Assembly (NCBI RefSeq): GCF_029369745.1
Contig: NZ_CP120210.1
Span: forward strand, 3,100,001-3,164,000
DNA: 64,000 bases
Reading direction: 5' to 3'
DNA from: Amycolatopsis sp. QT-25
GTDB lineage: Bacteria > Actinomycetota > Actinomycetes > Mycobacteriales > Pseudonocardiaceae
Part shown: positions 15,897-23,498 of the stretch, piece by piece
Numbering within the stretch: position 1 is the first letter of the stretch
Layout of the letters: every line of letters starts with the position of its first letter
Program-made: the position numbers and the translations under genes
The notes under the pieces: generated by a model
What the model saw: the letters and a program-made list of their open reading frames with translations, nothing else
What the model was told of the DNA's origin: nothing
Database searches by the model: none

Positions 15897-16736
15897 TCAA
15901 TCGGCGGGCAGTGGCCAGCCGTCCAGCGCGTGTCCGGGGTGTTCGCGCAGGAACCGCCGCCGGACTTCGAGGTACCGGGTCGGGGTGAGCCCGGTGAACG
16001 CCCGGAACTCGTGGCCGAAGTGGGCCTGGTCGAAGTAACCCGCGCCACCGGCGAGGTCGCCCCAGTCGACCGGTCCGGTGGGGTCGATGGCGAACACGGT
16101 GGCGGTGAACCGGTAGGTGCGGGCCAGCCGCTTCGGCGTGACACCGATGAACTCCTTGAATCGCTGTGCCAGATGAGTGGTGCTGACACCGGCCGCCGCG
16201 CTCAGGTCACCGATCGCCACCGTCCCGCCGGTCGCCGCGATGAGGCCGCTCATGTGGCGAACCAGCCCCAGTCCGTCGGCTTCGCGCAGCCGTCGCATCA
16301 GCTCTTCCTCGAGCAGCGTCAGCATCTCCCGCGGTTCGTCCGCCGTGGCCAGGCGGTCTCGCAGCCCGGCGATGGCGGACCTGCCCCAAACCTGCTCCAG
16401 CGTCACCGGGCGGTCACACAGTTCGGCCGCGGGCATCGGCAGGAACGGGGCCGGCCCCCACGGCTTGAAGTGCACTCCGACGGACCGGGTTCCGGGCGGG
16501 TACCCGAACTCCCACGCGCGCGTGGGAGTGGTGATCACGCAGCCGTCGGCGTACTCGGCCGTGCCGACATCGGTGCCGGCACGGATGCGGAACGGCGGTC
16601 CGAGGTTGACGATGAGCAACGCGGACGGCGACGGCGGCAACGTCAGCCGGGCGTACGGCGGCGCACCCTCCAGGTAGTAGAGGTCGTCGATCAGCCCGTC
16701 CAGCGGCGGTCGCGGCACTTTGGACACGTACTGCAC
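15897..16736 (-). CDS. AraC-family transcriptional regulator
   Basis: A 279-residue regulator. The N-terminal domain of about 145 residues has the cupin-like start (PPYARLTLPPSPSALLIVNLG, HFKPWGPAPFLPMPAAEL) found in AraC regulators of the DUF6597 type. The C-terminal double HTH begins with VAIGDLSAAAGVSTTHLAQRFKE and contains the AraC signature FDQAHFGHEFRAFTGLTPTRYL. It sits between a reductase gene and the sigma factor; targets are unknown. Confidence 0.9.
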   Translation of the reverse strand: MQYVSKVPRPPLDGLIDDLYYLEGAPPYARLTLPPSPSALLIVNLGPPFRIRAGTDVGTAEYADGCVITTPTRAWEFGYPPGTRSVGVHFKPWGPAPFLPMPAAELCDRPVTLEQVWGRSAIAGLRDRLATADEPREMLTLLEEELMRRLREADGLGLVRHMSGLIAATGGTVAIGDLSAAAGVSTTHLAQRFKEFIGVTPKRLARTYRFTATVFAIDPTGPVDWGDLAGGAGYFDQAHFGHEFRAFTGLTPTRYLEVRRRFLREHPGHALDGWPLPAD

Positions 16737-16765
16737 GCCTACAGCATCGCCGACGCCTCACGCGA

Positions 16766-16812
16766 GTGTCGTGAAGGGCCCCTTGAGACGTCAAAGGGGC
16801 CCTTCACGACAC
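16766..16812. terminator. Hairpin after the sigma factor gene
   Basis: A perfect stem of 19 bp (GTGTCGTGAAGGGCCCCTT and its complement) around a loop of 9 nt begins 24 nt after the sigma factor stop on the minus strand. No U-tract follows. It belongs to the GAAGGCC-type hairpin family also at 15203, 23564, 35857 and 47453. Confidence 0.75.
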
Positions 16813-16835
16813 GAGAGTTCTCAGGGGAAGAAGCC

Positions 16836-17624
16836 TTACTCCGAAAGCTTGCCCCGCAACTGGTCCAGCGTCTGCGAGAGAAGCCGCGAAACGTGCATCT
16901 GCGAGATGCCGATCCGTTCCGCGATCTGCGTCTGCGTGTAGCCGCCGAAGAAGCGCATCACGAGGATGGCGCGTTCGCGTTTCGGGAGCTCCCGCAGCAA
17001 CGGTTGCAGCGCCTCGTGGTTCTCCACCAGAGTCATCTCGTGGTCCTCTTCGCCGATCGTGTCGGCGAGCGAAAGGGCCTCGGTGGCGTTGTCATGGACC
17101 GGCTTGTCGACCGACAAGGTCTGGTACGCCTGGCCGGCAAGCAGCCCTTCGCGCACCTCGTCGACTTCGAGCCCGAGGTATTCGGCGAGTTCGGTCGGAG
17201 TCGGCGCGCGGCCGAGCCGCTGCGCCAACGCGGCAGTGCCCTGGCTGAGGGAGACGTGGAGTTCCTTGAGCCGCCGCGGCACCCGGACCGACCAGCCGGT
17301 GTCCCGGAAATGCCGCCGGACTTCGCCCATGATGGTCGGGACGGCGAAGGAGAGGAAATCGTGCCCGCGACCGGGATCGAACCGGTCGACCGCGTTGATC
17401 AGGCCGATCCGCGCCACCTGCACCAGATCCTCACGGGGCTCACCCCGGCCGGAGAACCTGGTGGCGATGTGCTCGGCGAGCGGCAGCAGTTCGGTGACGA
17501 GGCGGGCACGCAGATCCTGGCGACGGCGGGAGTCCTCCGGCAACGAGGACATCTCGTCGAAGAGGGCTTCGCAGTGAGCGTAGTCGTCCGCCTGCCGCGT
17601 GAGGGTCTTGCGCTCGCCGCTCAC
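16836..17624 (-). CDS. RNA polymerase sigma factor of the SigB/SigF/SigG family
   Basis: A 262-residue group 3 sigma factor. Region 2 holds LVTELLPLAEHIATRFSGRG and DLVQVARIGLINAVDRFDPGRG then FAVPTIMGEVRRHFRDTGW; region 3 is at about 130-190 (RLGRAPTPTELAEYLGLE); region 4 HTH is YTQTQIAERIGISQMHVSRLLSQ. The FSFAVPTI/GEVRR pattern is that of stress and sporulation sigma factors of Gram-positive bacteria. GTG 17624 overlaps the stop of the anti-sigma gene (GTGA), so the two are coupled. Many GTTT/GGGTAN promoters in this window fit this class of sigma factor, which makes it their candidate reader. Confidence 0.93.
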   Translation of the reverse strand: MSGERKTLTRQADDYAHCEALFDEMSSLPEDSRRRQDLRARLVTELLPLAEHIATRFSGRGEPREDLVQVARIGLINAVDRFDPGRGHDFLSFAVPTIMGEVRRHFRDTGWSVRVPRRLKELHVSLSQGTAALAQRLGRAPTPTELAEYLGLEVDEVREGLLAGQAYQTLSVDKPVHDNATEALSLADTIGEEDHEMTLVENHEALQPLLRELPKRERAILVMRFFGGYTQTQIAERIGISQMHVSRLLSQTLDQLRGKLSE

Positions 17625-18073
17625 CCGTCGCTCGTTCCCGGGGCCAGGACGAGGTCGATCGTCGTCGTACCCCCCATTTCGCCGGGAATCGGCTCGCATC
17701 GTGCGGCCACCGAACCGGCCAAGGTCGTCAAGACGTGCCAGCCGAACGTCGTCTCGCTCGGCAGGAAGGGCGTGGTCGTCCGTGTCGAGATCGAAACGGC
17801 GATTCCTTCCGGTACCTCGTGGAACACACAAAGAAGAACGGCTCCCAGTGCAGCGGGCTGAACAAGTTGGGAACAGGCTTCGTCGACTGCCATCTTCGCG
17901 TCCGAAATGGCGTCCAAGCCGAATTCCGCACGGGACACCACACCATGGGTGAGCGTGCGGACCAAGGGAATTTGCTCCGCTTCGGCAGGAAGGCGGAGTT
18001 CGACCCGATCGGACAATCCGTCCGACTGGGGCCGGGTTTGGGGAGTCAGGCCGCCCCGTCCGTGTGCATCCAT
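17621..18073 (-). CDS. Anti-sigma factor, RsbW-like GHKL ATPase/serine kinase
   Basis: A 150-residue protein with a histidine-kinase-like ATPase fold. The N-box region is LDAISDAKMAVDEACSQLVQPA, and the protein ends MGGTTTIDLVLAPGT. RsbW-type proteins hold their partner sigma factor inactive and are released by an unphosphorylated STAS antagonist. The start ATG 18073 has GGATGG before it; ATG 18085 is also possible. Its stop overlaps the sigma factor start, the standard operon for this pair. The G1/G2 ATP-lid motifs are not obvious to me, so the kinase activity is uncertain. Confidence 0.85.
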   Translation of the reverse strand: MDAHGRGGLTPQTRPQSDGLSDRVELRLPAEAEQIPLVRTLTHGVVSRAEFGLDAISDAKMAVDEACSQLVQPAALGAVLLCVFHEVPEGIAVSISTRTTTPFLPSETTFGWHVLTTLAGSVAARCEPIPGEMGGTTTIDLVLAPGTSDG

Positions 18074-18137
18074 TACGAAACCCATCCGTCCGTGGCCTTG
18101 GGGTGATCGCGGCGGGGACCCGCCGCGTGACGCGTGA

Positions 18138-18470
18138 TCAACGGCCCAAGGCGCGCTGAAGCTCCTTTTTGGACATCTTCGACCTGCCCTCGACGTTGCG
18201 TCGCTTCGCTTCGTTGTAGAGCTGATCCTTCGTCGGGCCGTTCGGGCCCAAGCGGTTCCCGGACCGTTTGCCGCCCCGCCGCTGGGGTGACATGTCCTGG
18301 AGGGATGTCCGGCTCGCTTCGCGCGATTCACCCGCCTGCGCGCGATTCTTGTTGACCGTGCGCGCGGCGATCTCCTCGGCCCGGTCGGTGCTCGCGCCCC
18401 GGTCCTTCGCCGAATCCTTGATGTGTTCGTACTGACGTTCTCGTTTGTCACTCCAGGCCTGCTGCGGCAT
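18138..18470 (-). CDS. Small basic protein with Rho-N/SAP-like C-terminus
   Basis: A 110-residue basic protein beginning at ATG 18470 after GGAGG. The first half (SDKRERQYEHIKDSAKDRGASTDRAEEIAART in outline) is a helix pattern found in actinobacterial plasmid-stabilisation-like proteins; the C-terminus TKDQLYNEAKRRNVEGRSKMSKKELQRAL resembles a Rho N-terminal/SAP nucleic-acid-binding motif. It probably binds nucleic acid. A stress-type promoter precedes it, back to back with that of the F420 enzyme. Confidence 0.8.
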   Translation of the reverse strand: MPQQAWSDKRERQYEHIKDSAKDRGASTDRAEEIAARTVNKNRAQAGESREASRTSLQDMSPQRRGGKRSGNRLGPNGPTKDQLYNEAKRRNVEGRSKMSKKELQRALGR

Positions 18471-18496
18471 CTGGCCTCCTCTCTTCCCCCGGTCGG

Positions 18497-18523
18497 GTAC
18501 CCCGTTCGATTCACCGGATAAAC
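18497..18523 (-). promoter_or_regulatory. SigB/SigF-type promoter for the Rho-N-like protein
   Basis: GTTT (complement of 18520-18523), 17 bp, GGGTAC (complement of 18497-18502), 26 nt before ATG 18470. Confidence 0.7.
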
Positions 18524-18527
18524 GTCC

Positions 18528-18553
18528 GGTTGACCCCGGCGGCGGGTGGGTAC
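18528..18553 (+). promoter_or_regulatory. SigB/SigF-type promoter for the F420 enzyme at 18582
   Basis: GGTT (18528-18531), 16 bp, GGGTAC (18548-18553), 28 nt before the ATG and only 4 bp from the opposing -35 at 18520-18523. Confidence 0.65.
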
Positions 18554-18581
18554 GCGGAGGTCGGACGCGAAGGAGGCTTCG

Positions 18582-19544
18582 ATGCGCATCGGCTACACAC
18601 TCATGACCGAACAGGCGGGCCCGAAGGATCTGGTGGCATATGCCGCCGGGGCCGAGAAGGCGGGCTTCGACTTCGAGGTGATGAGCGACCACTATTCGCC
18701 TTGGCTGGACGAGCAGGGACATTCGCCGTACGCGTGGAGCGTGCTGGGAGCGGTCACCCAGAGCACCGAACGGGTCGAACTCATGACCTTCGTGACGTGC
18801 CCGACCATGCGCTATCACCCGGCGGTGGTGGCGCAGAAGGCGGCGACCGTGCAGGCGTTGTCGGACGGCCGGTTCACCCTCGGGCTCGGCGCGGGGGAGA
18901 ACCTCAACGAGCACGTCGTCGGACGCGGCTGGCCACCGGCGAACGTCCGCCACGAGATGCTCGCCGAGGCGATCCAGATCATCGGCGGGCTGTTCGACGG
19001 CGGGTACTTCAACTACGCGGGTGACCACTTCCGGGTGGACTCGGCGAAGCTCTGGGACCTTCCGGAACAACGCGTCCCGATCGCCGTCGCGGTGTCCGGA
19101 TCGCAGTCCGTGACGCGGTTCGCGCCGATCGCCGACGCGATGATCGCGGTGGAGCCGGACGAAGCGCTGAGCCGGGAATGGGACGCCACCAGACCCGGCC
19201 CGCCCACCAGGAAGATCGCCCAGCTCCCGGTGTCCTGGGGGGAGGACCGCGACGCCGCCATCCAGCGGGCGCACGAGCAGTTCCGCTGGTTCGCCGGCGG
19301 CTGGAAGGTCAACGCCGAACTGCCGGGACCCGCGGGATTCGCCGGGGCCACCCAGTTCGTCACCCCGGAGGACGTCGCCGCGGCCATCCCGTGCGGCTCC
19401 GACGTCGACCGGATCGTGAAGCAGGTGGGCGAATTCGAAGCGGCCGGGTTCACCGATCTCGCCTTGATCCAGATCGGTGGCGATCAGCAGGAAGGCTTCC
19501 TGCGGTTCGCCGAGGACACCCTGCTCCCGGCATTGCGGGGGTGA
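18582..19544 (+). CDS. LLM-class F420-dependent oxidoreductase, TIGR03557 (FGD-like) type
   Basis: A 320-residue TIM-barrel enzyme: MRIGYTLMTEQAGPKDLV, MSDHYSPWLDEQGHSPYAW, FVTCPTMRYHPAVVAQKAAT and DGRFTLGLGAGENLNEHVVG. This is the group close to F420-dependent glucose-6-phosphate dehydrogenase that includes many uncharacterised stress-linked members. AAGGAGG precedes ATG 18582. The stress-type promoter and divergent layout with the Rho-N-like gene point to stress induction. Substrate unknown; it may supply reduced F420. Confidence 0.9.
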   Translation: MRIGYTLMTEQAGPKDLVAYAAGAEKAGFDFEVMSDHYSPWLDEQGHSPYAWSVLGAVTQSTERVELMTFVTCPTMRYHPAVVAQKAATVQALSDGRFTLGLGAGENLNEHVVGRGWPPANVRHEMLAEAIQIIGGLFDGGYFNYAGDHFRVDSAKLWDLPEQRVPIAVAVSGSQSVTRFAPIADAMIAVEPDEALSREWDATRPGPPTRKIAQLPVSWGEDRDAAIQRAHEQFRWFAGGWKVNAELPGPAGFAGATQFVTPEDVAAAIPCGSDVDRIVKQVGEFEAAGFTDLALIQIGGDQQEGFLRFAEDTLLPALRG

Positions 19545-19598
19545 TCACCTGGAACGAGTAAGGCGCCGGTGTTTCCGCGCATCCGAAGGGGAACACCG

Positions 19599-19624
19599 GT
19601 GTGCAAGCCCGCGGACGCGGGTAC
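19599..19624 (+). promoter_or_regulatory. SigB/SigF-type promoter for the small protein at 19663
   Basis: GTGT (19599-19602), 16 bp, GGGTAC (19619-19624), 38 nt before the ATG. Confidence 0.55.
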
Positions 19625-19662
19625 CAGTGCGACACGGCGTCCTTCACCCAAGGGGGGAACTG

Positions 19663-19857
19663 ATGAACAACGAACTCGGATTGCATTCGGTGCCGGACCT
19701 GTTGCCGGAAGGCCGGGTCACCCCGGAGCAGCAGGCGATCCGCCGCAAGGCGGCCCTCGCCGTGGCTTCACGGGCGAGGAGTGCCGAAGACTGCGCGGCC
19801 TTGCTGGACATGCTCGGCCTGCACAATGGCGGCCGCAGGAGCTCCGAAGTGGCTTGA
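19663..19857 (+). CDS. Conserved-looking small protein, 64 residues, unknown function
   Basis: ATG 19663 follows AAGGGGGGAAC and opens a 64-residue frame with balanced composition: NELGLHSVPDLLPEGRVTPE, then a helical RRKAALAVASRARSAEDCAALLDML and a Gly/Arg-rich tail. It has its own stress-type promoter and ends 1 bp before the converging UdgX gene. I recall similar short proteins in Pseudonocardiales but no name or function. Confidence 0.7.
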   Translation: MNNELGLHSVPDLLPEGRVTPEQQAIRRKAALAVASRARSAEDCAALLDMLGLHNGGRRSSEVA

Positions 19858-19858
19858 T

Positions 19859-20476
19859 TCAGCGACCGCGCGCCGTGACGAGGTCCGCGACGAAGGCCCG
19901 ATAGGCCTCGTCGCGGTCCGGCGCGCGCAGCACCGCGGACGGGTGCACGGTGGCGAAGGCGGTCGTGTCGAACTCCGCCAGTTCGATGCGTTCCCCGCGG
20001 CTTCGGGTGATGCGGAAGTCGTCGCCCAGTAGTGCCTTCGCCGCCGTCGCGCCGAGGAAGATCAGCAGCTTCGGCCGGACCGCCGCCAGTTCGGCGTGCA
20101 GCCACGGACGGCACGCGACGACCTCGGTCTTCGACGGTGTCTTGTGGATACGCCGCTTGCCGCGTTCGTCGCGCTGGAACTTGAAGTGCTTGACCGCGTT
20201 CGTGACGTAGATCTTTTGGCGGTCGAAGCCCGCTTCCTCCAGCGCACGATCGAGCAGCCGCCCGGCGGGGCCGACGAACGGGGCGCCCGCCCGGTCCTCC
20301 TGGTCGCCGGGTTGTTCGCCGACCACCATGATCTCCGCTGTGCGCGGGCCTTCGCCGAAGACGGTCTGGGTCGCGTCGCGGTAGAGGTCGCACCCGCGGC
20401 AATCGGACGCCGCCGAACGGAGCTTGCCGAGATCGGCGGTCTCGGGCGGGTTCGCCCCGGGTGCCTTGGTCGCCAT
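19859..20476 (-). CDS. udgX: UdgX-type uracil-DNA-binding glycosylase
   Basis: A 205-residue family 4-like uracil-DNA glycosylase of the UdgX subgroup. Cysteines that can hold a 4Fe-4S cluster are in CRGCDLYRD and further on in VVACRPW. Motif A is VVGEQPGDQED, and the diagnostic loop KRRIHKTPS carries the His that, in the Mycobacterium smegmatis enzyme, bonds covalently to the abasic sugar after uracil removal. Motif B is in TVHPSAVLR. Normal family 4 enzymes lack the KRRIH insertion. The start ATG 20476 is 9 nt after a GGGAAT box, so the mRNA is probably leaderless and stress induced. Confidence 0.92.
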   Translation of the reverse strand: MATKAPGANPPETADLGKLRSAASDCRGCDLYRDATQTVFGEGPRTAEIMVVGEQPGDQEDRAGAPFVGPAGRLLDRALEEAGFDRQKIYVTNAVKHFKFQRDERGKRRIHKTPSKTEVVACRPWLHAELAAVRPKLLIFLGATAAKALLGDDFRITRSRGERIELAEFDTTAFATVHPSAVLRAPDRDEAYRAFVADLVTARGR

Positions 20477-20485
20477 GGGGCCCGG

Positions 20486-20511
20486 ATTCCCCGCCCGGCC
20501 GTGGGACAAAC
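20486..20511 (-). promoter_or_regulatory. SigB/SigF-type promoter for udgX, leaderless
   Basis: GTTT (complement of 20508-20511), 16 bp, GGGAAT (complement of 20486-20491), ending 9 nt before ATG 20476. The -10 is one base off consensus. Confidence 0.6.
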
Positions 20512-20512
20512 G

Positions 20513-20538
20513 GGTTACCCGAACGCCGCGATGGGTAG
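20513..20538 (+). promoter_or_regulatory. SigB/SigF-type promoter for the P450 at 20548, leaderless
   Basis: GGTT (20513-20516), 16 bp, GGGTAG (20533-20538), ending 9 nt before ATG 20548. It is back to back with the udgX promoter. Confidence 0.65.
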
Positions 20539-20547
20539 CCCGCCGAT

Positions 20548-21867
20548 ATGTCGATCAAGATCGAACCCGCCGTCGCCTCCCTCCAGGACACCGTGCGTGT
20601 CGCGCTGCGGGTCGTGCTGCCCATGCTCGCGGGCGGCGTGATCAAACGACGGCCGCGGGTGATGGCCGCGGCCCAACGACTCCAGCTGGACCGCTCCGCC
20701 GTGCACTTGTTGTCCGAGCTTCGCTCCCGGTACGGTCCGGGGCCGCTGCGCCTGCGGGTACCCGGCCGTACGTTCGATCTGGCGTTGTCCGGAGAGGACG
20801 TCGGTGAGGTGCTCGCCGCCGCTCCGGTGCCGTTCAATCCGTCGACCAAGGAGAAGCGGGCGGCGCTGGGACATTTCCAGCCACACGGCGTGCTGATCTC
20901 GGGCGCGGTGGACCGGCCGCCGCGCCGCGAGTTCACCGAGGAAGTCCTCGAACCGGGCAGGCCCTTGCACCACCTCGCCTTTCCCTTCGCCACGGCGATC
21001 GCCGAGGAAGCGGCATCGCTCCGGGACGGCGGCACCCTCGATTGGGACACCTTCACCGTGGCCTGGTGGCGGATGGTCCGCCGGGTCACCCTCGGCGACT
21101 CGGCGGCGGACGACGACGCCCTCACCGACGCGCTCGCCCGCCTGCGGAAGGACGCGAACTGGGCGTACGCGCACCCGCGGCGCGACCGGCTCCACGACCG
21201 GTTCCGTACCCGGCTCATCGGCCACCTGGAGCGCGCGGAGACGGGAAGTCTCGCCGAAGCCGTCGCCTCGGCGGGCCCGGCAGGCGAGCGGACGATGGAG
21301 GTCGTCGCCGACCAGGTCGCCCACTGGCTCTTCGCGTACGACGCCGCCGGGATCGTCACCTTCCGCGCACTCGCGTTGCTGGCCACCCACCCTGCCGCGC
21401 TGGAACGCGCCGGTGAAGAGGTCGCCGCCGCCGACCTGACCGTGCCGAACCAGTTCACCTACCTGCGCGCGTGCGCGCTCGAATCGGTGCGGTTGTGGCC
21501 GACCACCCCGGCCCTGTTGCGCGAGAGCACGGCCGAAACCCCGTGGGGACCCGCGGGGACGACGATCCTGATCTTCACCCCGTTCTTCCACCGTGACCCC
21601 GGATCCCTGCCCTACGCCGACCGGTTCGAACCCGGGATCTGGCTCGACGGCAGCGCGGCGGCCAACCCCGCGCTGGTCCCGTTCAGCGCCGGACCGGCCA
21701 TCTGCCCCGGCCGGGATCTGGTGTTGTTCTGCGCGAGCACGATGCTGGCGCACCTGATCCGGGACCGCCGCTTCGAGCTGACCTCGGGCGCCGTGCTCGG
21801 GCCGGAGCGGCCACTGCCCGCGACACTGGACAATTTCCACCTGAAGTTCTCGACGTTCTCGGACTAG
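20548..21867 (+). CDS. Cytochrome P450, divergent clade
   Basis: A 439-residue P450. The haem loop FSAGPAICPGRDLVLF (about 375-390) with its Cys and the ExxR in CALESVRLWP (about 310) are intact. The I helix reads HWLFAYDAAGIVTFRAL in place of AGxE/DT, so the acid is shifted or missing. The N-terminus has no membrane anchor, but residues 10-40 (TVRVALRVVLPMLAGGVIKRRP) are hydrophobic/basic and could associate with the membrane. It shares a 71-bp divergent spacer with udgX and has its own stress-type leaderless promoter, an unusual setting for a P450. Substrate unknown. Confidence 0.9.
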   Translation: MSIKIEPAVASLQDTVRVALRVVLPMLAGGVIKRRPRVMAAAQRLQLDRSAVHLLSELRSRYGPGPLRLRVPGRTFDLALSGEDVGEVLAAAPVPFNPSTKEKRAALGHFQPHGVLISGAVDRPPRREFTEEVLEPGRPLHHLAFPFATAIAEEAASLRDGGTLDWDTFTVAWWRMVRRVTLGDSAADDDALTDALARLRKDANWAYAHPRRDRLHDRFRTRLIGHLERAETGSLAEAVASAGPAGERTMEVVADQVAHWLFAYDAAGIVTFRALALLATHPAALERAGEEVAAADLTVPNQFTYLRACALESVRLWPTTPALLRESTAETPWGPAGTTILIFTPFFHRDPGSLPYADRFEPGIWLDGSAAANPALVPFSAGPAICPGRDLVLFCASTMLAHLIRDRRFELTSGAVLGPERPLPATLDNFHLKFSTFSD

Positions 21868-22076
21868 GACTCGTCCTCGACCCATTCGAGCAGATCACCG
21901 GGCTGACAGTCGAGCACCCGGCACATCGCTTCGAGAGTGCTGAACCGGACGGCCTTGGCGCGGCCGTTCTTCAGCACCGCCACGTTCGCCGGGGTGAGCC
22001 CGACGAGTTCGGCGAACTCGCCGACGCTCAGCTTGCGCTTGGCCAGTTCGACGTCGATGCGGACGACGATCGGCAT
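21864..22076 (-). CDS. Cro/XRE-type small HTH regulator (YozG-like)
   Basis: A 70-residue single HTH: DVELAKRKLSVGEFAELVGLTPANVAVLKNG, then RFSTLEAMCRVLDCQPGDLLEWVE. This is the compact regulator typically encoded with a DUF2975 membrane protein. Its ATG overlaps the stop of the DUF2975 gene by one base, so both are translated together. The pair is thought to act as a membrane sensor and regulator, but no signal is known. It converges with the P450 gene, overlapping 4 bp. Confidence 0.9.
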   Translation of the reverse strand: MPIVVRIDVELAKRKLSVGEFAELVGLTPANVAVLKNGRAKAVRFSTLEAMCRVLDCQPGDLLEWVEDES

Positions 22077-22555
22077 CAGATCACCTGTTCCAGATCGGAC
22101 CGCAGGGTGGTGGCCTGGCGCAGCAGCGTGCGCAGCACGGCCATCAGGAGACCCAGCACGGCGACGCCGACCAAGGCCAGGAACAACAGCAGTGGCAGAC
22201 CAGGGTCTTGGGCGTTGAAGCCGATGTAGAGGAACACGCCCGCCAGCACCACCCAACCGGCGAGGATCGCCCCCACGATGGCGTCCACCCAGCGCAAGGA
22301 CGCCTCGGTGAAGATCCGGTCCTTCTTGACCAGGGTGAGCAGCTGCCACGTGGCGACGACCACGACCTGCACACACAGCACCCAGAAAACGGAGACCGCC
22401 GTCGCCGGCCAGCGCAGATACGCCATCTCCGGGTCCTGCCGCGCCATATGCGCGAACTGCCCCGGCAGGGACATGGTCTGGAAGAGGACCAGGATCCCGA
22501 ACAGCAACACGAGGAACACTCGGAGAGGCGCGACGGCACGTTGACCTGTGATCAT
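22076..22555 (-). CDS. DUF2975-family membrane protein
   Basis: A 159-residue protein with four membrane segments at about 12-30, 48-68, 88-110 and 118-140 (for example FLVLLFGILVLFQT and VSVFWVLCVQVVVVATWQ), the DUF2975 pattern, followed by a basic tail (RQATTLRSDLEQVI). Located directly before its partner HTH gene with a TGATG overlap. It is likely an anti-regulator or sensor of unknown cue. Confidence 0.88.
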   Translation of the reverse strand: MITGQRAVAPLRVFLVLLFGILVLFQTMSLPGQFAHMARQDPEMAYLRWPATAVSVFWVLCVQVVVVATWQLLTLVKKDRIFTEASLRWVDAIVGAILAGWVVLAGVFLYIGFNAQDPGLPLLLFLALVGVAVLGLLMAVLRTLLRQATTLRSDLEQVI

Positions 22556-22643
22556 GCATCGAGTTTCGCGTTTTATCTATCGAAAGTCAATCGGTAGTTA
22601 TCGAGGTTCGGTGTTGGGGGCTGTCACGTCGGTCGAATCCGGG

Positions 22644-22720
22644 GGATCGACGGTGGGGGCGAGCTCGACGGATCGACGGTGGGGGCGGGCTCGGTGGGTC
22701 CGGCGGATCGACGGTGGGGG
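22644..22720. repeat. Three copies of a 16-bp direct repeat
   Basis: GGATCGACGGTGGGGG occurs exactly at 22644-22659, 22670-22685 and 22705-22720, separated by 10 and 19 bp of GC-rich filler. No other copy was noticed in the window. Confidence 0.85.
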
Positions 22721-22803
22721 ATTGGGGACACTCGACGTCCCGAACCCTCCATCGTCGCGAGGTCGTGCCGCACCGTGCGGCTGAGCAGGGGAGATTTCGA
22801 GGC

Positions 22804-22986
22804 ATGCAACATCCTCTTCTTCCCCGCACCGCCCTGTCGGTCAGCCTCAGCGGAGATGACGGGAAGGAATTGCACGGATACTGGGAGAAACTGTCCGCCG
22901 GCGGTACGGTTTCCGTCCCGTTCGAGAAGCAGATGTGGAGTGACGAGTTCGGCATTTCGTGGATGGTGAACGTCATCCGGGCCTAG
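22804..22986 (+). pseudogene. Remnant of a PhnB-like VOC (glyoxalase-fold) protein
   Basis: The frame from ATG 22804 ends LSVSLSGDDGKELHGYWEKL, VPFEKQMWSDEFG and ISWMVNVIRA. This is the C-terminal third of PhnB-type proteins, but the usual linker of about 8 residues between DEFG and the final WMVNI strand is missing, as is the whole N-terminal part. No upstream continuation is found in any frame. It is a deletion remnant, not a functional gene. Confidence 0.75.
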
Positions 22987-23129
22987 GGCTTTTCGGCCCG
23001 GTCCGATCCTGCCGAAGCTCCCGCTTCGCGGGGACTTACGGCCTCGATCACGCGATTCTTGTCCTATCCCCGGGGAAATCACCGTTCTCCTCTGGAGAGG
23101 ATTCAGCGGTTCCATCGGGAGGCGAGGAT

Positions 23130-23498
23130 ATGAACAGAATGATCGCGGTAGTGCTGGTTTCGGCGGGTGCCGCCGTTTCCGTCGCGGGACTGGGCGGTTG
23201 CGGAACACCGACCGTCGGTACACCGGTCACCGTGGTGCGCGAGCTCGTGCCTCCGTCGACGACCACTGCCGTCGTCGTCGCGCCGCCCCCGCCCACTTCG
23301 GTGGTCGTGGTGGAGCCGCCGACGACGGTCACGCGGGCACCTGTGGCCCAGCGCCTCACTTCGTGCCAGCGGCTTTTCGCCGAGGGTTACTCCTTCGAGT
23401 ACGCGTTCGGCGCCTGGGTGACCGCGGGCCGTCCGCTGGGCTGGGACGCCGACCGTGACGGATACCCGTGCGAGCAGTCCTACGGGAACCGGAACTAG
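23130..23498 (+). CDS. Excalibur-domain calcium-binding lipoprotein
   Basis: A 122-residue secreted lipoprotein. The signal peptide (MNRMIAVVLVSAGAAVSV) ends in lipobox LGGC near residue 27. A Pro/Val/Thr-rich spacer of about 55 residues follows, then a C-terminal module with Cys at FEYAFG-flanked positions and DADRDGYPCEQ, the excalibur signature DxDxDGxxCE that is thought to bind calcium. ATG 23130 follows GGCGAGG. It should sit on the outer face of the membrane. No promoter of the stress type was seen. Confidence 0.88.
   Translation: MNRMIAVVLVSAGAAVSVAGLGGCGTPTVGTPVTVVRELVPPSTTTAVVVAPPPPTSVVVVEPPTTVTRAPVAQRLTSCQRLFAEGYSFEYAFGAWVTAGRPLGWDADRDGYPCEQSYGNRN

Larger units (their letters stand above)
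22556..23129. other. Spacer with 16-bp repeats and a decayed gene
   Basis: This 574-bp stretch holds three copies of a 16-bp repeat (22644-22720) and a VOC-family remnant (22804-22986). I see no intact gene or consensus promoter. Confidence 0.6.

Noticed and set aside
19644..21458. 604-codon minus-strand frame covering udgX and the P450
   Set aside because: Its middle part is only the udgX gene in a shifted frame; the rest is Ser/Arg-rich shadow of the P450 gene.
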